NCBI GenBank assembly: GCA_032834875.1
Contig: CP135238.1
Coordinates: 1,184,011 to 1,248,010, forward strand
Length of the DNA stretch: 64,000 nt
DNA from: Sulfuracidifex metallicus DSM 6482 = JCM 9184
Lineage (GTDB): Archaea > Thermoproteota > Thermoprotei_A > Sulfolobales > Sulfolobaceae
Direction of reading: 5' to 3'
This document shows positions 1 through 9,077 of this stretch, piece by piece. The first letter of the stretch is position 1; every line of letters starts with the position of its first letter. A model generated the notes under the pieces. The model worked only from the letters and a program-made list of their open reading frames with translations. It was not told where the DNA came from and made no database searches. Both the position numbers and the translations under genes were made by a program.

Positions 1-430
1 GTAGTTTTTCTCCGTTTATTATCTCGCTCATTTTCGCTACTGCGTCTGAGCCAGTAAGGAGTTGCTTAATTTCCTCTGGATTATTGACCTTCATCTTCAC
101 TAGCCATCCTTTTCCGTACGGATCTTGATTCACCAGTACGGGGCTCTTCTCTACCTCAGTATTGGACTCTAATATCTCGCCCGTGACAGGTGATGGGACT
201 GGACCAGCCCACTTTCCGCTCTCCATAGTTGAAACTGGTTTTCCTCTCTCTATCTTCATTCCCTTTTTCTTTATTCTTACCTTAACAACTTTTCCAGCCA
301 TGGTCTGGGCAACGTCAGTTATTCCTACTATTATTGTGTCCGAGCCTTCCATTTTAGCCCATACCGTATTTTTTCCCTCTATAAAATAATAGAGGTCTTC
401 TGGGATTTCACAGTTTGAAACGTTTGCCAA
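1..430 (-). CDS. gcvH: GcvH-like lipoyl carrier protein (C-terminus cut by window edge)
   Basis: Small biotinyl/lipoyl-domain protein of the glycine cleavage H family, which carries an aminomethyl (or in some sulfur oxidisers a sulfur) group on a lipoyl-lysine. Visible on the minus strand: N-terminal IPEDLYY, then VGITDVAQTMAGKVVKV, the lipoyl motif STMESGKWAGPVPSP with the acceptor Lys in ESGK, then SPVTGEIL. ESGKW replaces the commoner ESVKA. The reading runs off the left edge, so the last residues are missing. I chose TTG at 430 because the conserved IPEDLYY lies upstream of the first ATG (352) and a purine-rich GAGGGGAT precedes it; an ATG-352 start would lose that region. No other glycine cleavage or sHdr gene is visible, so whether it serves GCV or an sHdr-type LbpA role is open. 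Its likely lipoylation enzymes are at 9.1-11.5 kb and 32.5 kb. Confidence 0.85.
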   Translation of the reverse strand, partial: MANVSNCEIPEDLYYFIEGKNTVWAKMEGSDTIIVGITDVAQTMAGKVVKVRIKKKGMKIERGKPVSTMESGKWAGPVPSPVTGEILESNTEVEKSPVLVNQDPYGKGWLVKMKVNNPEEIKQLLTGSDAVAKMSEIINGEKL

Positions 431-567
431 CTATATCCCCTCTTTCTCTATATCTAATAAAAAACTAAAAAACTTTCCTATGAAGATTCACAATATTAAT
501 TATTTCATGTTCCTCTGGAGCGTCAAAAGCGTTTTAATGTAAATTACCATGATACTGTGGACGGAGT

Positions 568-587
568 CTCTAAGTTAGAAAGATGAA
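568..587 (+). repeat. Recurrent 20-bp motif, copy 1
   Basis: CTCTAAGTTAGAAAGATGAA. The same 20 bp occurs at 55349-55368 and with two changes at 57553-57572. The core CTAAGTTAG is palindromic. It lies in the AT-rich 337-bp spacer between the GcvH-like gene and the winged-helix gene; nothing else is recognisable there. Confidence 0.6.
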
Positions 588-767
588 CTCTTTGATTTTA
601 ATATAGTTTTAAAAGTAGAAATTTATATACTAAGACTTAAAAATATAACATATTATAATATCAAATAACGTAACAAAAATATTGATACACCATTTCGTTA
701 TTTTATGACTAGCTCAATCATTAAGAAGTTAGCATTATAATTAATGTTTGTACTGAAAAATACCATG

Positions 768-1049
768 CTAACAATTAAACCTTAGACACACTGTCTGTTC
801 CATGTTGTTTACCAGATCTCTTAAGTACAAATAATACTTGTAAAGCTCCTCCATACCTTGATCTGTTATTCCTAAAACTATGTCATCTCCTATTAGTACC
901 TTCTTTTCCACTAGTCCCTTGTCTTCCAGCGACTTTAGAGCTCGAAGCAGAGAACTTCTCCTCATTCCAGAGTAACGTCTAATCTCCTTTACGCTAAGCT
1001 CGCCTTCCGAGAGCAAAGTTAGCACGGTAAGTTCTGTTACGTCCATCAT
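768..1049 (-). CDS. Small winged-helix DNA-binding protein
   Basis: A 93-residue protein with the pattern of a MarR/PadR-like winged helix: ELTVLTLLSEGELSVKEIRR (first helices), MRRSSLLRALKSLEDKGLVEKK (recognition helix and wing start), DDIVLGITDQGMEELYKYY (wing and dimerisation helix). It is probably a transcription regulator; no ligand domain is present. It is transcribed away from purE, divergently with a 254-bp spacer, and its target cannot be told from sequence. The tail has two Cys (CLRFNC). Confidence 0.6.
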   Translation of the reverse strand: MMDVTELTVLTLLSEGELSVKEIRRYSGMRRSSLLRALKSLEDKGLVEKKVLIGDDIVLGITDQGMEELYKYYLYLRDLVNNMEQTVCLRFNC

Positions 1050-1303
1050 TTATCCTTATGTGGAGGGGAGTAATAAGCACCTAATTAATGAAGGATAAAC
1101 CGAAAATTGTTTTAAAGTCAATAATAAAGAAATACCTTCCTTTTTAGTTTATCAGGGAACAAGCCACGGTAGCTGAGATACTCCTCTTTGAAAGTGATTC
1201 ATGTTAAGCGTAAAGCCTATCAAATTATAAAGGAGCGAAAGCATTTTGCCACATTATGAGAAAGTCAGGATGTTCTTAAATTCCACTTGTTTAATAGATC
1301 ATT

Positions 1304-1774
1304 ATGCCTTTAGTTGGAGTCATAATGGGAAGTAAATCTGACTGGGAAACAATGAAGGGTGCATCGGAAGTATTGCAGCAATTCAACGTAGACCATGAAG
1401 TCAAAGTGGTGTCAGCACACAGAACTCCTGACTTCATGTTTCAGTACGCCAGGGAAGCACGTACAAGGGGCCTAGAAGTCATAATTGCTGGAGCTGGGGG
1501 TGCAGCCCATCTTCCAGGGATGGTAGCTTCCCTAACTACGTTACCCGTGATCGGAGTTCCAGTACAATCCAAGTCACTTAACGGTATAGATTCTCTTTTA
1601 TCAATAGTCCAAATGCCCTACGGAGTTCCCGTAGCAACGGTTGCCATAGGTAATGCTAAAAACGCAGCTCTGTTGGCAATCAGAATTCTTTCCTTGAAAC
1701 ATGAAGAACTTAAAGAAAAACTTGAAAAGTTCTCGCAGGATATGAAGAACGATGTAATGAATACGGTGCTTTGA
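1304..1774 (+). CDS. purE: N5-carboxyaminoimidazole ribonucleotide mutase PurE
   Basis: Class I PurE of purine biosynthesis, converting N5-CAIR (the PurK product) to CAIR. Visible motifs: [10 protein letters not shown] at residues 8-17, VVSAHRTPD with the active-site His near residue 39, [17 protein letters not shown] at about 62-78, [22 protein letters not shown] at about 84-105. At 156 residues it is normal in length. The stop is followed after one base by purK, so the two are co-transcribed. The presence of PurK supports the N5-CAIR route rather than the class II one-step reaction. Confidence 0.96.
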   Translation: MPLVGVIMGSKSDWETMKGASEVLQQFNVDHEVKVVSAHRTPDFMFQYAREARTRGLEVIIAGAGGAAHLPGMVASLTTLPVIGVPVQSKSLNGIDSLLSIVQMPYGVPVATVAIGNAKNAALLAIRILSLKHEELKEKLEKFSQDMKNDVMNTVL

Positions 1775-1775
1775 A

Positions 1776-2843
1776 ATGGTATCCGTTGGAATTATGGGGG
1801 GAGGTCAGCTAGGTTTAATGATGATAATGGAGGGTAGACGTCTACCCTTTAAGTTCTTCGTAATGGACGACTCAGATTCTCCAGCGTGTATGATAGCTGA
1901 TAAGTGTTTTTCCCCGTCTAATTACAAGGAATTTGTGGACTCCAGTGACGTTGTAACGTTTGAGTTTGAACATGTGAGCGAAGAGGCTCTGATTTACGCA
2001 CATGACGAGAGAAAGCTTTATCCTTCACTAGATGCGGTAGAGCTAAAGAGGGAAAGGTATAAGGAAAAGGAATATTACCGTAATCACGGCTTGCCTACCC
2101 CTCGATTTACCGTAGTAAGGGGAGGTGACGAAGCCCTTAGGACCCTCAAAGATGAGTTCAACAATTACGGTGTTATTAAGAGGTCAAAGGGAGGATATGA
2201 TGGTAAAGGACAATATTTCGTTAGGGGAGATCCAGCAGTTGCGTCCGAAGTGAAAGGTATGGATTGCTACTTTGTAGTTGAGGAATTTGTGGACTTTGAC
2301 TTTGAGGCTTCAGTAATAGGAGTGAGATCTATAAGGGGAGAATTCTCAGCATATCCTCCAACGTTTAACTTGAATCTAAAGGGTATACTAGTTTACAACT
2401 ATGGTCCTTATGGAGATCCTGCAATGCAGGAAATAGTAAGGAAACTAGCAGATTCCCTTAATTATGTAGGAGCAATGGGGGTAGAATTCTTTGTCAAAGG
2501 CTCAAAGGTAATGATAAACGAGTTTGCCCCAAGGGTTCACAACACAGGTCATTACACATTGGATGGAGCTCTGTTCTCTCAGTTTGATCAGCACGTTAAC
2601 GTAATAACTGGCTCAAGTCCTCTTTCAACTGAAGTAACCACGCCTTCTGGGATGCTCAATTTATTGGGAGTAGAAAAGATCCCGCAAATTTCAGAAGGTA
2701 AAGTGTACTGGTACAACAAGAAGGAAGCCAGGAAGAGGAGAAAGATGGGTCACATAAACGTTGTGGGCAAGGATTTGGCTGAAGTAAAGGGAAAGATTGA
2801 TAATTTAATGAAACAAATTTACATTAAAGGCTTAGATCTATGA
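1776..2843 (+). CDS. purK: N5-carboxyaminoimidazole ribonucleotide synthase PurK
   Basis: ATP-grasp ligase that makes N5-CAIR from AIR, bicarbonate and ATP. N-terminal [10 protein letters not shown] is the PurK glycine-rich signature, followed by the pre-ATP-grasp fold; ATP-grasp motifs are [13 protein letters not shown] (about 138-150), [19 protein letters not shown] and [25 protein letters not shown] (about 230-260), with the metal/ATP ligands in NEFAPRVHN. 355 residues, usual size. It follows purE by one base and its last codons overlap the next gene by ATGA, making a three-gene operon. Confidence 0.95.
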   Translation: MVSVGIMGGGQLGLMMIMEGRRLPFKFFVMDDSDSPACMIADKCFSPSNYKEFVDSSDVVTFEFEHVSEEALIYAHDERKLYPSLDAVELKRERYKEKEYYRNHGLPTPRFTVVRGGDEALRTLKDEFNNYGVIKRSKGGYDGKGQYFVRGDPAVASEVKGMDCYFVVEEFVDFDFEASVIGVRSIRGEFSAYPPTFNLNLKGILVYNYGPYGDPAMQEIVRKLADSLNYVGAMGVEFFVKGSKVMINEFAPRVHNTGHYTLDGALFSQFDQHVNVITGSSPLSTEVTTPSGMLNLLGVEKIPQISEGKVYWYNKKEARKRRKMGHINVVGKDLAEVKGKIDNLMKQIYIKGLDL

Positions 2844-3205
2844 GATTCAATTTCAAGTTATGGATTGAAACCGATGAAGGAAAGCCTATCCTCGGAAAAG
2901 GAGGGCTGGAGCTTCTTAAGGCTATACAAAAGACCGGATCTCTTACTAACGCTTCTAAGGAGACCGGTATGTCCTACAAGTTCGCTTGGGAATACGTTAA
3001 GAGGATTGATAGTTCAATAGATGGAGTTAATATGAGAAAGGGAGGAAGAAATGCTGGAGGTTCAGCTATAACACATGAGATGGAGGAATTGATGAAAATA
3101 TATGAGGAGGTAGAGAAAGAAATACAGGGTATTTTAAAGAAATATGACGAGAAATTAAAGGAAATTAAAGGTAATCAGGATTCAAATAAGCAACAAGGAA
3201 TCTAA
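2840..3205 (+). CDS. ModE-type (LysR-like) HTH protein
   Basis: A 121-residue protein with the N-terminal DNA-binding fold of molybdate regulator Mod[40 protein letters not shown], then an Arg/Gly-rich wing ([16 protein letters not shown]) and a long charged helix probably used for dimerisation. The C-terminal molybdate-binding (MOP) domains of full ModE are missing. It starts within the purK stop (ATGA), so it is translated from the pur operon mRNA; a role in purine regulation or in molybdenum homeostasis are both possible. Confidence 0.75.
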   Translation: MRFNFKLWIETDEGKPILGKGGLELLKAIQKTGSLTNASKETGMSYKFAWEYVKRIDSSIDGVNMRKGGRNAGGSAITHEMEELMKIYEEVEKEIQGILKKYDEKLKEIKGNQDSNKQQGI

Positions 3206-3340
3206 ACATTAACGCCTAAAATTTTTAATCTTTATAATCGTTCGAGTTAATTTATTAAAACTTTTTAGAGATTACGTCAGTTGGTAGTGATGAAAAGGCA
3301 TAAAAGCTACCCATTCGATATTATAAACTAATTTAAACAG

Positions 3341-3799
3341 GTGTTAGTTTTGCGTAAACTTGATGACATGTTCGTTGACGTTTTCATGATAGCAGCCATA
3401 GCATTCACTGTGACTTTAGTGCTTTCAGGAGTAGAGAGCCTTATGCACTCTCCAATCCTTTCTTATTTAATTATAGCTCTGGAAGTTGAGGGAATAATAC
3501 TCTTTGTTTCCTTCCTGGGTAATGCATTTACACCACTTAGAGATGAAAACGTAGATTTCTCAAAGAAGAATCAGGACTCTCCTCTTTCATCAGATGACAA
3601 AATTTCTATGAAGGAGAGAAGCTCACTATATTTTCATCAGGATGAGCCACAGTTGGATTCTGATCTCATTCCGATAGATAAATGGTACGATGAAGAAAAG
3701 GGAACTTGCATAAAAGCTATATCTAAGGATGGAGATAATTTCACTTTTTGCTACAAGCAATCTAATGAAATAAATGGAGAAAGAACTAGAAAGAACTAA
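3341..3799 (+). CDS. Small membrane protein, unknown
   Basis: A 152-residue protein with two hydrophobic helices at residues about 10-30 and 38-58, then a charged, Ser/Asp/Glu-rich cytosolic or external tail of some 90 residues. Two Cys in the tail (GTCIKAI, FTFCYKQ) could pair. I recognise no family. The start is a GTG; an ATG at 3368 (MFVDVFMIAA) is an alternative that still keeps both helices. It stands alone between the pur operon and the FAD protein. Confidence 0.5.
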   Translation: MLVLRKLDDMFVDVFMIAAIAFTVTLVLSGVESLMHSPILSYLIIALEVEGIILFVSFLGNAFTPLRDENVDFSKKNQDSPLSSDDKISMKERSSLYFHQDEPQLDSDLIPIDKWYDEEKGTCIKAISKDGDNFTFCYKQSNEINGERTRKN

Positions 3800-3983
3800 C
3801 ATAATATAAAAATAACGCAAGTTAAGACTAAAAGCTTAAGACTTAAAATTCTATCTCCCAAATAATAGAAAACTTTTTGCGATACCTCTTTAATTAAAAG
3901 TATTTCCTTCTATGATTCTGACTCTGTAATACTCAAAATCCTCGGTATCCCTCTTAAAAATCTTCCTTGATAACTATATCTTC

Positions 3984-4880
3984 ATGATAATGAGGCCGAA
4001 AGATGAGACAGAGGTTTCGCAGATTCTAAGCGAGTTCAGCAAGTCAGACAAGAAGATAAGGATTATAGGAACAGGAAATCATGACGCTAGATTGCTTCCT
4101 AGATATTCTGAGGACATCTTATCTACAAGTGAAATGACTGACTTTTCCATAAAGGACGGAATAGTGGAGGCGCAGGCTGGTGCCTTGGTTCCTAAAATAA
4201 GGGAGGAGGCGTCTAGTCAAGATCTACTACTTCCTCTAATATACGACGGTACTGTAGGTGGAGCCTTAGCCATGAACGTCATGAGCTCCTTGTCTACAGG
4301 ATTCGGGACTCCTAGCAATTTCGCAGACTACGTTAGAGCAATAACGCCTAAGGGACCAATCTCATGGAAGGGTTTCATAGGTTCAAAGGGAGTGTTGGGA
4401 GCAATCAGCTTCGCTAAGATGAGAACCTTTAAGAGACCAGACCACGTATACATTTACGAAAGGACAACCCCTGATCCAGGATATTTCATGTTATACTCCT
4501 TCATAATAGCTAGGAATAAACCAATAGCGTTCGTGATGGAGTATGAAGGAGGAAAATACAGTGTACATGCTTCCTTTACAAAAAAGGACATACACGCAGA
4601 GGGATTCTCCATAGATGAGGGTATCCCTGCAGTAGAGGAGAGCGGAGGACCCAGTGCTGTGGTTGAAGTCCCCTCGTTGATAAGCGATTTCAGAAGGATA
4701 GCGGAGGAGACTAATCCGGCTTACGCTTACGCAATTTATGGCTACAATTACGTCTTCGTTTACACGAGTGAGATTGAACAAATAGCGGATATGGGCTACA
4801 AGGTCTTTCATCGAGGGTATATACATCCAGCCTACTTGAAAGTGAAAAGATTTATCGACTTCTCAAATACTATCATTTAG
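3984..4880 (+). CDS. FAD-binding (PCMH-type) oxidase domain protein
   Basis: A 298-residue protein with the N-terminal FAD-binding domain of the GlcD/FAD_binding_4 family: MRPKDETEVSQILSEF, KIRIIGTGNHDARLL (pyrophosphate-binding loop), then GGALAMNVMSSLSTGFGTPSNFADYVRAITPKG, the second conserved FAD segment. Full GlcD enzymes are 430-470 residues; this one is short in the C-terminal substrate-binding part, like GlcE-type subunits, so it may work with a partner that is not next to it. Substrate unknown. ATG 3984 and ATG 3990 are both usable starts. It is monocistronic by spacing. Confidence 0.75.
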   Translation: MIMRPKDETEVSQILSEFSKSDKKIRIIGTGNHDARLLPRYSEDILSTSEMTDFSIKDGIVEAQAGALVPKIREEASSQDLLLPLIYDGTVGGALAMNVMSSLSTGFGTPSNFADYVRAITPKGPISWKGFIGSKGVLGAISFAKMRTFKRPDHVYIYERTTPDPGYFMLYSFIIARNKPIAFVMEYEGGKYSVHASFTKKDIHAEGFSIDEGIPAVEESGGPSAVVEVPSLISDFRRIAEETNPAYAYAIYGYNYVFVYTSEIEQIADMGYKVFHRGYIHPAYLKVKRFIDFSNTII

Positions 4881-4979
4881 ATTAACCTACATGAAAGAGA
4901 GAAACATTTCATTAAGCCTTCAAATACTTTAAGAAAAAGATTTAAGCTTCACTTCTATATAAAGTTTGATAGGGAACTA

Positions 4980-5405
4980 ATGGGATTATTCAGCAGAACT
5001 AAATACGATAAGCATAAGGTAGCGCTTTACCTTATACTTAAGTCAACCTTTGGACTTTCTACTACTAATTTGCTTTACTTATTCTATATCCTAGATAAAG
5101 AATATAAAATTAAAACTGGAGTAAAATTCAAAAGATGGTTTCATGGCTTTTACTCCAGGGACGTGACGGACATACTTTTTGATTTGGAGGAGAGAGGTTT
5201 AATTGAGCAGACCCGACGTAAGAACGAATATCACGAGTGGCTTTACGCTGTTAAGGCTGAATACTTAGATCAAATAAAACATGAGGTGAAAGACATTTCG
5301 CAGTTCGACGAGCTATTCTCAAACCTAGCAAATATGCCCTTGATTATTATGATGGATAAGGTAGACAAGTTGAATCAGCGTAGATTAGGTTGGTTACATA
5401 TTTAA
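4980..5405 (+). CDS. Unknown small protein, HTH/DUF4065-like
   Basis: A 141-residue soluble protein. The run LLYLFYILDKEYKIKTG followed by KRWFHGFYSRDVTDILFDLEERGLIEQ resembles the YwgA/DUF4065 (Panacea) fold, in which a helical domain ends in a winged-helix-like segment; that assignment is tentative. It begins at ATG 4980 and has 99 bp of spacer upstream. No toxin-like partner is adjacent, so an antitoxin role has no support from context. Confidence 0.5.
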   Translation: MGLFSRTKYDKHKVALYLILKSTFGLSTTNLLYLFYILDKEYKIKTGVKFKRWFHGFYSRDVTDILFDLEERGLIEQTRRKNEYHEWLYAVKAEYLDQIKHEVKDISQFDELFSNLANMPLIIMMDKVDKLNQRRLGWLHI

Positions 5406-5491
5406 TCTCGCTGATAATAAAATTCTATTCATCCAATTAATTTCTGAAAAATAGAAAACTTTTTAATTTCTTTGTTACTGATACGTTACAA

Positions 5492-7107
5492 ATGAAAGTA
5501 AAAGTATTTTCGGTTCTTTTGCTTCTGATTCCTTCCCTACTGTTTGCGTTCACAGTGAGCGGAAGTGAGGCTCAGACTACGCAGGTTAATTTCTCTGAAT
5601 ACAGTATTTCTTTTCATTCTATTAATTCAGTTTTGAATGTTGGTACTACTACAATGACCATATCCAATGCTACTTTTAACGGAACGGTATCAGGTCAGTT
5701 TAAGGTTATGAAACAGACTGCCACGTACTTAGTAAGCGAAGGTAAAACAACCCACGTGAATGGGACCTTAACAGTACATGTAAATCAGGACGGGTTTGTG
5801 AGCGTGAGATCTCCAATTCCTCTTACCGAAGTTGAGGTAAGCACGGATTCCCAAAATGAAGTAGTGTGGGCGGGTGCACCGTCTAGTGAAGTTCAAGGCT
5901 ACGCTTACATTAACGGGACGGGAACTTTAACTGCTTATTTCCTAAACGGAACCTCTATGGATAAGATAGAACTTAACGTAAGTGCAGAAGGTAATTTCAC
6001 TTTACCAATTAACTACACTGTGAACGAACCTTCGTTGACAATTAAGAGCACAAGTGAGAGTGAAATTACAGTAGAGTTGAACGGATTTGAGAGGTATCAT
6101 TCTGGAAACTTCATGATGAATGGTTCCTCATATATTAACATAGGTGGCGTAAATTACTCACTCTCAACTTCCTACTTCGAAGGTAAATACGTACCTTCTA
6201 TGATATGGAGGGCTATGACTACTGGCGTTATCGTGGGCAATGGTGCTGAGGTCAATTATATGAACGTAGAGTTCTTTGGAGTTAACGGCACTGAAGCTGG
6301 TTTCGTAAGATCAATGTTCGTATCCAACGAAGGTCAGATAGGTTTCGCGAGTAATTCATTCCAACATTCTCGTCTCCTCATTGTTAGATATGAGGGGGTT
6401 AGCCTATTAAGTGGACCTACTTTTACGATAGAGAGTAATGGAGTAAAGGTTATGGTAGTTTACAATCATGATAACGTTTCTACAACAGCCTACGTGAAAG
6501 GAATTCATAAGGTTCAACACGGACTGTTGGTCAAGATTTTCGTGAATTCCTCAAGCTACTTGTTCGTGAATTCTAGCAACGCAACTACTGTTCCTCAAGT
6601 TAAACCGCAGTTGACACATGTTAATATTAAGGTAAACTCCACAATTTATAACGCACTGGAAGCCGATATAAATGCTAGCGGATACGCTCTGTTTAACCTA
6701 ACGGTACAAAACGGTTCATTCTTACTTTATAAGAACGTAAACGGGCAATTAATTCTGGTAAACCACGAGGACTACTTCATTTCGAATAACACCTTAATTG
6801 TGTTCTCTGACCCCGCACAACAATATTATTTAATTTACACTAATAACACGTCCCAAGTTTCTACTTCATCCTCGAGCTATACCTCAACTTCAAGTATGTC
6901 CTCTTCAAGTCCTCTTCAAGCTCATCGTCGCAATCAAGCTATACATCCTCCTCAACTTCGTCCTCAACAATTTCTCCTAGTATGTCAACTTCCACTCCAT
7001 CTTCTTCGGCTTCATCTAACGTTCAAAACTACACTGTTTACATTATAGCTGTAATAGTTGTAATTCTGATAGCTGTAGGAATAGCCTTATTGTTAAGGAG
7101 GAAGTAA
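5492..7107 (+). CDS. Secreted Ser-rich surface protein, C-terminal anchor out of frame
   Basis: N-terminal signal peptide (MKVKVFSVLLLLIPSLLFAF), then about 440 residues of beta-rich extracellular sequence with over 20 N-glycosylation sequons, then a Ser/Thr-rich stalk. The uninterrupted reading stops at 7048 with an unrelated Pro/Leu/Arg-rich tail. After the repeat at 6899-6920, the -1 frame continues the Ser stalk (SSSSSSQSSYTSSS), then a membrane helix (YTVYIIAVIVVILIAV) and LLLRRK, with a stop at 7105-7107. This is the normal layout of a Sulfolobales membrane-anchored exoprotein. Deleting one 11-bp unit joins the frames. The gene is therefore either broken, switched, or affected by a sequence error. 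Function of the ectodomain unknown. Confidence 0.8.
6899..6920 (+). repeat. 11-bp perfect tandem duplication
   Basis: Two abutting copies of TCCTCTTCAAG (6899-6909 and 6910-6920) in the stalk-coding part of the surface-protein gene. Eleven is not a multiple of three, so the number of copies sets whether the C-terminal membrane anchor is in frame: one copy gives an anchored protein, two copies give the present truncated reading. Confidence 0.95.
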
Positions 7108-7356
7108 CTTATAGAGGTAGAGAAGCTAAAAATTGTTTATGAAATTATTTTGAGCTTATAAATATTTTTTTCTCTTTTCCTTCATAGCGTTTTGGTAGAG
7201 TTGTTCATTTATCCTTCTTAAAAGTGGAAATGATAACGTCGTCGTAATCATCTTTCATGGCATTTCACGTTCTGGCTAAAATATTTATTTAATAAAATAA
7301 AGATAAACTGTAATTTATGATATAATTTAAAAAGGGACTGAACTCTATTATTCACC

Positions 7357-8520
7357 ATGGATAAAGTTTTAATGCACGTAGGTCCAGTAACGATCAAGGA
7401 CGACATCCTTCTGGCAGGAGTAAAAAACAACGTAGGCTTTACGTCAAAGGAGTTTGTTGACGCTTTCTCCACGTCCTTGAAAGGGTTAAGGGAGATAACC
7501 AATGCAAAGTCATATCAACCGTTTATAATCCCTGGGGGCGGAACGTCAGCAATGGAGAGTATAACTTCCTTATTAAAGAAGGGAGATAACGTTTTAGTGG
7601 TTTCCAATGGAGTCTTCGGCGATAGATGGGAGGCAATATTAAAGAGATACCAAGTTAATGTAGAAGTCCTAAGACCTAAGCCTGGATACTACGTTAAGCC
7701 TGATGAAGTGAAGGAAGCTACTGAGAAGAAACATTACAAGTTAGTGACTTTCACTCACGTAGAAACCAGCACTGGAGTCAGGGAACCCGTTGGGGAGGCT
7801 GTAAAGAAGGTTAGGAACGACGTTGACATCACTGTTGTTGATGGAGTATCAGGCATGGGAGCAGAGGAAGTTAACGCGGAAGAGTGGGGAGTAGATGTCT
7901 ATATTTCCGCAAGTCAGAAGGCTTTGGGTTCCACCCCTGGGGCTGGACTCTTAGTTCTTTCAAATAAAGCTGTAGAAATGATATCCGACGATTCTGTAGC
8001 TGGATATTATTTAAACCTGAAGAATTGGTTACCAGTTATGCGCTCCATGGAGGAGGGAAAAGCCATGTATTTCGCCACGCCACCGGTGCACACAATTCTT
8101 CAGTTGGCACAAGCATTTGATGACGTAAGAAAGGAAGGTATCCATAATAGAGTTAAAAGACACTCCTTAGTGTCTGGTGCTATAAGAGCAGGCATTGAAA
8201 GTATGGGACTTAGAATAGTGGCTAAGGCTCCAGAGACTTATAGCAATAGCGTCACCGGGGTTGAATTAAGAAACGCAGATCCTAAGAAGGTAATGGAAGC
8301 TAGTATTACTGAGGGAATAGAGTTCGCTCCAGGAGTTCATCCTGCATTCAAGTACTTTAGAATAGGTCACATGGGATGGGTTACGATTAACGACGCTCTA
8401 ATTACAATAGGCGTGTTGGAGAGGGTTCTGAAGTCCCTTGGCGAGGAAATTAGATTAGGAGAAGGTTTAAGGGCTGTTCAGGAGTACGTGGAAAATCACG
8501 ACAATCATAACCCCAAATAG
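7357..8520 (+). CDS. Alanine-glyoxylate / serine-pyruvate aminotransferase family
   Basis: PLP-dependent class V aminotransferase of 387 residues, the AgxT group that moves amino groups between alanine or serine and glyoxylate/pyruvate. Visible: N-terminal [26 protein letters not shown] (cofactor phosphate loop, residues about 60-73), the pyridine-N-binding Asp162 in [10 protein letters not shown], and the Schiff-base Lys188 in [14 protein letters not shown]. It is monocistronic, with a TATA-like stretch (ATAATTTAAAA) before ATG 7357. It could supply glycine, which would fit the GcvH-like gene nearby, but that link is inference. Confidence 0.88.
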   Translation: MDKVLMHVGPVTIKDDILLAGVKNNVGFTSKEFVDAFSTSLKGLREITNAKSYQPFIIPGGGTSAMESITSLLKKGDNVLVVSNGVFGDRWEAILKRYQVNVEVLRPKPGYYVKPDEVKEATEKKHYKLVTFTHVETSTGVREPVGEAVKKVRNDVDITVVDGVSGMGAEEVNAEEWGVDVYISASQKALGSTPGAGLLVLSNKAVEMISDDSVAGYYLNLKNWLPVMRSMEEGKAMYFATPPVHTILQLAQAFDDVRKEGIHNRVKRHSLVSGAIRAGIESMGLRIVAKAPETYSNSVTGVELRNADPKKVMEASITEGIEFAPGVHPAFKYFRIGHMGWVTINDALITIGVLERVLKSLGEEIRLGEGLRAVQEYVENHDNHNPK

Positions 8521-8707
8521 CCTTAAACCTTTTTTATAGCATTCAAGCGACACATGAAAGGAGAAACGTTTCATAATATCTACTTTAAATCTACGACGTC
8601 ATGAATGGAAAAAGCCTACCTTTAGATCAAAGCCATAGAAAAATATTTCAATTGAAGTAGAAGTATTACACATTAAACAGGAAATGGTTCAACTAAGGTT
8701 ATGAAAT

Positions 8708-8745
8708 GGCATATGCCTTATAGCATATACTGTGTAAGTATATAT
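8708..8745 (+). promoter_or_regulatory. Palindromic promoter region of the lipoate operon
   Basis: Just upstream of the operon start (ATG 8748) lies a perfect palindrome GGCATATGCC (8708-8717), followed by TAGCATATAC and a second symmetric element, TATAC-N7-GTATA. These overlap the expected TATA region, so they are a plausible operator. The rest of the 227-bp spacer after the aminotransferase shows nothing else. Confidence 0.4.
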
Positions 8746-8747
8746 AC

Positions 8748-9077
8748 ATGACAGATTTTCGGGATGTATTAAATTTCTCAATTATGAGGAAGAGATTGGC
8801 TCAATTCGAGGACGAACTTAAGCTCAACAGGGAAAGCCCCAAGTCGCTCAAAGCTGTCGTGAGGGAATTCGTGGAATTTACAAGGGCAATTTACGGAGAG
8901 GTTACAGACCTCAGTTTCAGAGAACTTCTTACGAAACAATTGAAGGTTGCCAAGAGGATACTCTTAACCATCAATATGAGGTGGATAATTCTTTTCGTTT
9001 ATAGGAGAATCTTAACTAACCTAGTTAACTCTTTAGTAAGCTTAATAAATGCCGTAATAAACCAGATGAAGTTATGA
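8748..9077 (+). CDS. Unknown small protein heading the lipoate operon
   Basis: A 109-residue protein: charged helical N-terminal half (MRKRLAQFEDELKLNRESPKSLKAVV) and a hydrophobic/amphipathic C-terminal half (ILLTINMRWIILFVYRRILTNLVNSLVSL) that could touch the membrane. I do not recognise a family. Its stop overlaps the ATG of the next gene (ATGA at 9074-9077), which indicates translational coupling to the radical-SAM gene and suggests a role around lipoate assembly or regulation. Confidence 0.6.
   Translation: MTDFRDVLNFSIMRKRLAQFEDELKLNRESPKSLKAVVREFVEFTRAIYGEVTDLSFRELLTKQLKVAKRILLTINMRWIILFVYRRILTNLVNSLVSLINAVINQMKL

Noticed and set aside
162-389. 75-residue plus-strand ORF at the left edge
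   Set aside because: Antisense of the GcvH-like gene, whose conserved motifs are on the minus strand.
7248-7502. 84-residue minus-strand ORF
   Set aside because: Overlaps the start of the aminotransferase gene antisense and has no recognisable feature.
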